Shown here piece by piece: positions 57,640 through 64,000 of a DNA stretch of 64,000 nt (its first letter is position 1; every line of letters starts with the position of its first letter). Made by a program: the position numbers and the translations under genes. Under the pieces are notes generated by a model, which made no database searches, was not told where the DNA came from, and worked only from the letters and a program-made list of their open reading frames with translations. The stretch is taken from positions 36,660,674 to 36,724,673 of the forward strand of contig CM068546.1 in NCBI GenBank assembly GCA_035048495.1. The letters run 5' to 3'. This stretch comes from Euptelea pleiosperma (lineage: Eukaryota; Streptophyta; Magnoliopsida; Ranunculales; Eupteleaceae).

Positions 57640-57940
57640 GCATTGCACCTTGCAGGTGGCATACTCGTAGAGACCACTACTTGTATAGATGTTTGGCCCA
57701 TCCATAATTGGACCTACATACCAAAATTCATCTTGATTAATAATCTTATTCCATTGGATTAGAGTTTTTTTCATGGTTTATTTTTAACGGTGGATTTCTA
57801 GCAGTATTTGGGGTACTCAAAATTCAATGGTTAGAAATCACTAATCAAGCCGCTTTTTATTATTTAGACCCTTCAAGGGATAAGCCAAACATCCATACGG
57901 TCAATAGCCTCTAATAGTGTGCCACACGGCTCGCATTGTC
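57640..57940. mobile_element. foldback MITE, CACGTGG type, decayed
   Basis: GGTGGCATACTCGTAGAG and AGATGTTTGGCCCATCC left; AACATCCATACGGTCA and GTGTGCCACACGGCTCGCATTG (two parts) right. A further half copy lies at 58190-58375. Confidence 0.6.
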
Positions 57941-58749
57941 GATCCATCATCAACTTTGATGATAGACACCATTGATTGCTGATAGGGCCTCAAAAATTTT
58001 GGGTCCTTCAATATGGACTTCTGACTCACCATCCTGGCTTGCATCCCTTATGTCTGGTGATAGCGATCCGATCCCGGAATAAGTGAGCTCTCTTCTGTTA
58101 TTTTCAGTGTTTCGTTTATGATATATAGTTGATTACAATAAAAAAAAATGTTTTCACAATGAAACAAACAATGTGATGACATACGTCTATAACAATGATT
58201 GATTAATGATTTCTAACCTTTGGATTGGAACACCTCAAATAATACTCAAAATCCATGGTTAAAACAAACCATGGAAAAGACTCTAATCCAACGGGTAGAA
58301 ATTACTAATCAGGATGAATTTTGGTTCGTAGATTCACTTAGGGATAGGCGAAACATCCATATGGTTGGCACACTTACGGTGTATTCCCGCTAGTATATTA
58401 TGACGAACCATTTAGAACCTTGGTTAAAATCATTATTAATTTATCTCCCCAGTAGTCTACCATCCCCGTGACAGCACAAGTTAAAAAAAGAAAAATGAAA
58501 GGAGGGTGGAATCACATCCAACGGTTATGATCATTTGGTCAGGTAGGTTTTTTTTTTTTGGCAAATAGGACAATCTCCTAAGTGGGACACATCAAATAGT
58601 GGATCTCTTTCTCGAAGGTTATGATTATTTTTAGTTTGTGGTTAAGGGCCTAAAGCCTATATGGTTCGGTCTGTTTTGTAACCTGACGGCTTCTTTTGTC
58701 TCTGCCAGCTATGGCTTTTAATTCAATACAAGTTGCACCACGCACGCTC

Positions 58750-59019
58750 GACTAAAACTTCGACGACAGGACCCTGTCATCGAAGGAGATGCCCTGGATG
58801 ACAAGGCAGCTGATCATGGCCCGTGGATTTTGAACGGCCAGACCACCTCGGCCTCACCACCCACGTACACAGGTGAGTGTTTCTGGCAAAAAGCACTTAG
58901 TACTCAACTAGGTACGTGTGTGGTGAAGCCGAGGTGGTCATTCCGTACAAATCCACGTGCCGAGATCTGCTGCCCTGTCATCTCCTTCGATGACAGGCCC
59001 GGTCATCAAAGTTTTATCC
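58750..59019. mobile_element. Mutator-like foldback MITE, 9-bp TSD split by hAT
   Basis: GACTAAAACTTCGACGAC to CATCAAAGTTTTATCC, closely related to 33393-33651, including the inner CCACCTCGGCCTCACCACCC part. The left TSD CGCACGCTC is at 58741-58749. The right copy is complete at 59875-59883, displaced by the hAT-like element at 59025-59871. Confidence 0.87.
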
Positions 59020-59024
59020 CGCAG

Positions 59025-59546
59025 TAGGGCTGCAACTCGGGCAGGTTGGGTCGGGTTGAAGCTCAACCCGACCTTCAAGACTTCAAGCCCGAGCCCAACC
59101 CAACCCGAGGTCAGGCCTGAAAATCTCAGCCCGAACAGGTTGGTCGGGTTCGAAACAAGAGCATTCCATCTCAATACCCTAACCACCCAAAACTCTGATT
59201 GGCATGAGGAAGGGTTTGGGGTTTTGTTGCATATGCAGTGCTAGAAGAAGCATACTTAGCAATTTAGAGTGCCGGCAAAAATACTTGTATAACTTGGATT
59301 TGTCAATAAAAGAATGTGTTGAAACATTTGTTAAAATAATTTAAAAAAGGAGTCCTGATATTCCATAGACAACCAAACAGAGATGAAGAGGAGGAGGAGG
59401 GAGAGATGAAAAGAATAGTGAAATACCTACAGCAAGCGGCAAAGGATGATAGAAGGCAGCATCGAACAACAATAGACCGAGGCCAGCGACGAACGGCATG
59501 CAATAGAGAGTGGCAAAGAAGACAAGACGGGAGATTAAGATAGGGC

Positions 59547-59588
<42 letters not shown>

Positions 59589-59871
59589 AAGAGGGGAGGA
59601 GAGGTGAGGGGAGGAAAGGGGTGGTGAGGGTTAGGGTTTGAGAGAGAGAGAGAGAGGGGTTTTTGTAAAGTGAGAAGGGCGGAGGAGATCGGGGTTAATA
59701 AGTATTTAACTCGGGCTCGGGTTGGGTTGGGCTTCTCTAAGCCTCAGCCCGAGCCCAACCCAGAGCCCAACCCGATTTTCATCGGGTTTACAAAATTTAG
59801 GCCCGAGCCCGAGCCCAACATCGGGTTGAGACCGTCGGGCTCGGGTTGAGCCCGCCCAAGTTGTAGCCCTA
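59025..59871. mobile_element. hAT-like element, GGGTTGGG/CCCAACCC family
   Basis: The ends are TAGGGCTGCAACTCGGG and CCCAAGTTGTAGCCCTA. Flanks TCCCGCAG (59017-59024) and TCCCGCAC (59872-59879) match at 7 of 8. The arms are rich in GAGCCCAACCC and inverse. The interior has a GA run at 59550-59585. No transposase frame. Confidence 0.85.
59550..59585. repeat. (GA)n microsatellite
   Basis: About 17 GA units inside the hAT-like element, with a second short run near 59640. Confidence 0.95.
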
Positions 59872-60004
59872 TCCCGCACGCTCTATCAACATACCTTTAC
59901 GTAGTTTGTCATTTATGTGTTTGACTTTGACCCATCAGATTTTTGAAGATCGTGGCCTCTAGTAGAACTTTGCTAACCGCTGCCAATCAGCAAAGCTACT
60001 TACG

Positions 60005-60275
60005 TCCGGCAATATAAGCCACATGGCATATTCTTAGATATTTCTGACCTTATGGATGTTTGGCCTAACTCTACATGAACATGCAGACCAAAAATCAGCC
60101 TGATTAGTGATTTCTAAGCGGCTGATTGGATTAACCATGGAATTTGAGCATTATTTGGGGTACAAAGATCCAAAGGTTTGAAATCACGAATCAGGCTCAT
60201 TTTTTGTCAGACCCAGAGATACAACAAACATTCGTACTATCAGAGTCCGAGTATGCCACATGGCTCATATTGGAT
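60005..60275. mobile_element. foldback MITE, CACGTGG type, right arm eroded
   Basis: AATATAAGCCACATGGC and CTTATGGATGTTTGGCC left, then the usual CAGCCTGATTAGTGATTTC. The right arm keeps TATGCCACATGGCTCATAT. It is preceded by GTAGAACTTTGCTAACC, the outer end type of the same family. Confidence 0.6.
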
Positions 60276-60496
60276 GGACAACAACTTCTTTTATTTGGAA
60301 AACTTTTCTATGGTCGCCATACACGAGAGAATGATAATATCGCCCTAAAGATAATGTTGTAGTTTTGTCATCCCTAGATCCAGACCGTTGGATGGTCCTC
60401 AATATTTTGTGGTTTGAATCTTGAGGACCATCAATATTTTTCATCTGGAACGATAATTAGAATGACTGCCACCGGGGATGATGGCAATTAAATCAA

Positions 60497-60899
60497 GGAA
60501 AAAGATGTAACAAGGTATGCCTGAAACTGTTCATTTGCGGAAGCAGCATATTTGGTAGTCACCGCTGCCATCTGGGCCCACTGACCGCTTGGATGTTTAT
60601 CACACCCCTTGGTGGATATACATGCCAAAAATCACCTTGATTGGTAATCTATAACCATTATATTTTAACACTTTTTAGCACCATTTAAGGCGTTCTTATA
60701 GCCGTTGAATACAACCATTTTTGAGTACTAAAACCAACGGCTAAAAAGCACTAAACAAGCTGATTTTTTGTATGAATATCTATTAAAGGGTGGGCTAAAC
60801 ATCCATGCGGTCAGTGGACCCAGATGGCAGTGGTGACTACCAAAAATGCCGCTTCCGCAAATGAAACGATCTCAGGTATACCTTGTTACATCACGACCC
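60497..60899. mobile_element. GATGTAACAAGG-type MITE, perfect 9-bp TSD
   Basis: Starts GGAAAAAGATGTAACAAGG and ends CCTTGTTACATCACGACCC, flanked by TTAAATCAA at 60488-60496 and 60900-60908. Arms over 110 bp include GCTGCCATCTGGGCCCACTG and inverse. Confidence 0.92.
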
Positions 60900-61032
60900 T
60901 TAAATCAAAGGGTAAGTTTAGAAACAGTAGCAAAATATGGACAATGTTGAAAATTTAACAATTGAAGGGACAATTCTGGAAGATTTTCAAAGTAGACCAT
61001 CTCTCTCCTTAAAAAAATTGGGTATTTTAGGA

Positions 61033-61333
61033 ATACCCCCGTAATATTTGAATGTAATTTGTGACACCCCCTTATACTATCAAACATTAGGATTACCCCC
61101 CTTGACCTAGCTTAACCATCATTTGACTAACATTAAAATGTGACATGCATAATGCGCCTGTTAATGCACTAATGAAAGGACCATAATATTGCAATTGCAA
61201 TGCCAATGACATGTGATTCATGTCCGTTTTCACTCAAGTCAACCACTGTTAAACTAGGTCAAGGGGTAATCCTAATGTTTGAAAGTATAAGGGGATATTA
61301 CAAATTACTTTCAAATTTCAGGGGTGTGTTAAA
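61033..61333. mobile_element. foldback MITE with CCCCCTTGACCTAG arms
   Basis: ATACCCCCGTAATATTTGAA, CTTATACTATCAAACATTAGG and CCTTGACCTAGCTTAACCA (separate motifs) are mirrored on the right by CTAGGTCAAGGGGTAATCC and TTTCAGGGGTGTG. It resembles in style, not sequence, the 19032 family. Confidence 0.65.
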
Positions 61334-61347
61334 GCTATTGTTGATAA

Positions 61348-61547
61348 AAGGCTCAGGCTCCAAGGACTCCCTTTTTTCTGACCCTATCGGTGTCACGCAC
61401 TTGGCCGTTGATTTCAAGAATCCAACGGTGGTTGTCAGTACACCAAAAAAAGTGAAAAGTGATGCCAGCTCAACTGACAACCACCGTTTGATTCTTGAAA
61501 TCCACAGCCGAGCACACGAACACACCGAGAGGAGTCAGAAAAAGTGC
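61348..61547. repeat. inverted repeat family also at 52975
   Basis: CAAGAATCCAACGGTGGTTG and its inverse CAACCACCGTTTGATTCTTG surround CAGCTCAACT. The outer GACTCCCTTTTTTCTGAC pairs with GTCAGAAAAAGTG. Confidence 0.65.
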
Positions 61548-61981
61548 TGATTACTAGCCAACATGAAAATAACTATAGATAGCTGTTGGAGATTCCTAGA
61601 GTTCAACAGTCATTCTCCATCCTTACGTGAGGGGCATGTGAGGCGCGTGGGAGCAGGTAAGGCCTCTCTTTCAGTGGGGTCCACCGAAGCAGTCTTTTTA
61701 CATAAAAGACGAATCTAATTAAATGACTAATCATCCTTATCATCAATTTGATTTAAATTATCAAAGACCTGGACTCGCTAAATTGAATGGTCATGGAAAC
61801 ACGATCCAAACAAATTTTTGATGGATAGCTTTCCAGATGTACCTCCAAGCAAACGTGGACCCCATCCCTTATGATAACACCACAGGTATAATATAAAGTT
61901 CAACTTAACCCATGGTTTTAAAAAACGTCGTAACAGCCGTTATAACAGTGATGCCCCAACCCCGCTATAATATTCTAAAAA

Positions 61982-62383
61982 GGGTCAGGCAGGCTCCGTT
62001 GACAGCCCCAAAATGACAGGATTCTGTACAGGGCACAATATATGCTACGTGTCACACTCTTGAAGGACGCGGACCGTATGGATGTTTGGCCAACCCCTAG
62101 GTGGACCTACAAACCAAAATTCAGCCTGATTAGGGATTTCTAGACATTTGACTGGACTTATTTTCATGGGTTGATCTTAACTGTGTGAATTATAGTAGAA
62201 TTTGAGGTACAAAGATCCAACGCCTAGAAATCACTAATCAGGATGAATTTTGGTTTGTCAGTCCACCTAGGGATTGGCCAAACATCCATACGGTCAGAGT
62301 CCTCTTAAGAGTGTGCCATGTGGCACATATATATCTCCTGTACAGAATCCTGTCATTTTAGGGCTGTCAACGGAGCCCGACCC
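61982..62383. mobile_element. foldback element, GGGTC ends with CACGTGG-type core
   Basis: The ends are GGGTCAGGCAGGCTCCG and CGGAGCCCGACCC, then CAAAATGACAGGATTCTGTACAGG (in parts) and inverse, then the CCGTATGGATGTTTGGCC module. No TSD was found. It joins the GGGTC terminus to the interior usually seen with GAGTAAAACTT ends. Confidence 0.72.
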
Positions 62384-62559
62384 AAAAATAACACTCAAAA
62401 CTTTAAAAAAAAAAACGTGCTTAATGGTACGACAGCTATTATACCAAAAATAACTGCCACCATTTTGTCTCGTTAGTTTATTTATTTTGAAGGAAAAAAA
62501 ATTTCTTAGAGAGAGAGGAGCGAAACATGGCAGTCCTCCTATTATACCAAAAAAATTTC

Positions 62560-62790
62560 TTTAGTTATTTTGGGTTTGTAGGTCCACCTAGGGATTGGCC
62601 AAACATCTATACGGTCAGTGTCCTCTAATAAATTTCCACGTGGCTTATATTGTGAGTGGTCAGGTAGCTACCTGACCGAGGGATGGGCCAAACATCCATG
62701 CGGTCAGTGGCCTCTAAAAGCCTGCCACGTGGTTCATACCGTAGTCCGTCATCGAAGTTGATGACGGACGTCGGTCATAAAAGTTCTATT
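62560..62790. mobile_element. foldback MITE fragments
   Basis: Two right arms in a row: ACATCTATACGGTCAGTG near 62608 and ACATCCATGCGGTCAGTG near 62692, each followed by CCACGTGG. Their left arms are missing. Confidence 0.55.
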
Positions 62791-62894
62791 CAAACATCAC
62801 TGTCCAAACGTGAAAGTCGTGCTCCCTGGGTCCAGACCCTTTGACGGATTTCAGAATTCGTGCAACTTGAATACCTAATAAATCAAAGTTCTTC

Positions 62895-63245
62895 ACAGAC
62901 CACATTATGAGCCACGTGGCATATTTTTTAGAGACCACTGACTGTATGGATGTCTGACCCATCCCAAGTGGACCTTCAGACCAAAAATCAGCGTGATTAG
63001 TGATTTTTAACCGTTGAATTGAAGGCTTTTTCTTGGGTTGATGTTTAACAGTGGGATTCGAGCATTATTTGGGTACTCAGATCCAAATGTTATAAATCAC
63101 TAATGAGGCTGATTTTCGGTTTGTAGGTCTACCTGCGAATGAGCCTAACATCCATACGGTCCATGATTTCTAAGAGTGTACCACGTGGCTTATTCCCTGG
63201 TCCGTCAAGAACTTTGATGACTGACTTCGTCACCAAAGATTTATT
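62895..63245. mobile_element. foldback MITE, CACGTGG type
   Basis: CATTATGAGCCACGTGGC and ACTGTATGGATGTCTGACC left; ACATCCATACGGTCCATG and TACCACGTGGCTTATTCC right, with outer TCAAAGTTC/GAACTTTGA pairing. Confidence 0.65.
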
Positions 63246-63319
63246 CCTGAATACGATTGACCATCCAACGAGAAATTTATTGATCTGGCGTTCTTTATCC
63301 GGCCGTCCGGGCCACCTAA

Positions 63320-63605
63320 AAATGCCACGTGGAATACTCTTAAAGATCAATGACCGTACCGATGTTTGAACTATTCCGTAAGGCCAAAACCAGTGTGACT
63401 GGTGGTTTCTAAGCGTTGGATCTGATTACTCAAAATTAATGGCTGAATTCCACGGTTGAAAATCAACCGATGAAAAGGCCTCAAAACCAAAGGTTAGAAA
63501 CCACCAATCAGACTGATTTTTGGTTATACTTTATAGATCTATATATCAATGGTTCAAATATCCATACGGTAATTAATCTTTAAGAATAAGTCACGGGGCA
63601 TTTTT
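63320..63605. mobile_element. foldback MITE, diverged
   Basis: AATGCCACGTGGAATACTC and ATGACCGTACCGATGTTTG left; AATATCCATACGGTAATTA right. The ATCAGACTGATTTTTGG core is kept. Confidence 0.55.
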
Positions 63606-63689
63606 TGTGTGGCCCGGACGCCCGGATAAAAACGGTAGGATAAAAAAATTTCTGCCATCCAACCGTCTTGATCTAAAGGGGGCAGAGAG

Positions 63690-64000
63690 GACGTCCCAAT
63701 GAAAGTTGAAACTGACTGTAACACTGCTTCCTTTACTACATGGCTTACTCCACAAATTTTCCGGTTCAGACTTCAGACTTCATTTTCACGAAGAGAGAGA
63801 GTTGGTATCCATAGACTTCAGTCTCTCTCACTTCGAAGAAATCTCTCATTCTCTGATCAGGTTCTCAGCTTCAATGGAGTTCTTGTTCTAACTTTGGTAC
63901 TTTTTCAATTGCCCCTTTTGAATTTCTGAGTACTTGTTTTTCTGTAATTCTTTAAGCTCTTCGAAATTTGATTGAAGCTTCAGATGGTTTTGATGTCTGG
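63690..64000 (+). other. possible 5' leader of a gene beyond the window
   Basis: The composition shifts from MITE sequence to a CT-rich stretch (CAGTCTCTCTCACTTC). CTGATCAGGTTCTC could be a donor and GAAGCTTCAGATGG an acceptor, followed by ATG at about 63983 (Met-Val-Leu-Met-Ser). This would be a leader intron just before a start codon. The window ends too soon to test it. Confidence 0.2.

Noticed and set aside
61200..61550. 116-codon plus-strand frame
   Set aside because: Covers two inverted-repeat families; no coding features.
1..64000. CRISPR arrays, operons, rRNA genes
   Set aside because: No spaced direct-repeat array, polycistronic layout or rRNA sequence was seen; this is plant nuclear DNA.

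Overview
The window looks like nuclear DNA of a flowering plant. All four recognisable genes are split by GT-AG introns, their products belong to plant families (a TPR/J-like protein, a plant-type endosulfine, a GH3 beta-xylosidase and a peroxisomal acyl-CoA ligase), and the space between them is AT-rich and packed with short inverted-repeat transposons. The species cannot be named from the sequence alone.

Genes, all on the minus strand and separated by repeat-rich DNA: (1) 6941-9423, a three-exon gene for a 584-residue TPR protein with a J-like domain that lacks HPD; (2) 22793-25632, a five-exon gene for a 99-residue endosulfine/ARPP-19 protein whose exons are all 75 bp or shorter; (3) 28465-35688, a seven-exon gene for a 774-residue secreted GH3 beta-D-xylosidase; (4) 41431-50690, a three-exon gene for a 567-residue AAE7-like peroxisomal acyl-activating enzyme with a 6.4-kb first intron. 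Every exon junction was read by hand, and phases and total lengths close exactly. The four genes share no obvious pathway.

Most of the rest is transposon-derived. The dominant group is non-autonomous foldback elements of about 260-400 bp. They have several different termini (GGGTCGGGCTC, GAGTAAAACTT, GATGTAACAAGG), but several of these types share one interior motif (TGACCGTATGGATGTTT and its inverse). Intact copies have 9-bp target-site duplications (TSDs), as in Mutator-like elements. A second group (CATGGTTTAAA ends, full of CGTTATAACG palindromes) has 8-bp TSDs like hAT elements. There are also TTA-flanked Harbinger-type MITEs, a tRNA-derived SINE with a 12-bp TSD, LINE fragments, a decayed Copia gag and a possible LTR remnant. 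Many are nested inside each other, so relative ages can be read.

The most interesting regions are: 55337-56825, a 1.49-kb element with long inverted ends, a perfect 9-bp TSD and apparent captured coding sequence (Pack-MULE-like); 50953-52890, a multi-level nest; 31077-31580, an element whose TSD includes a splice donor of the xylosidase gene; and 58741-59883, where an hAT element has split another element's TSD.
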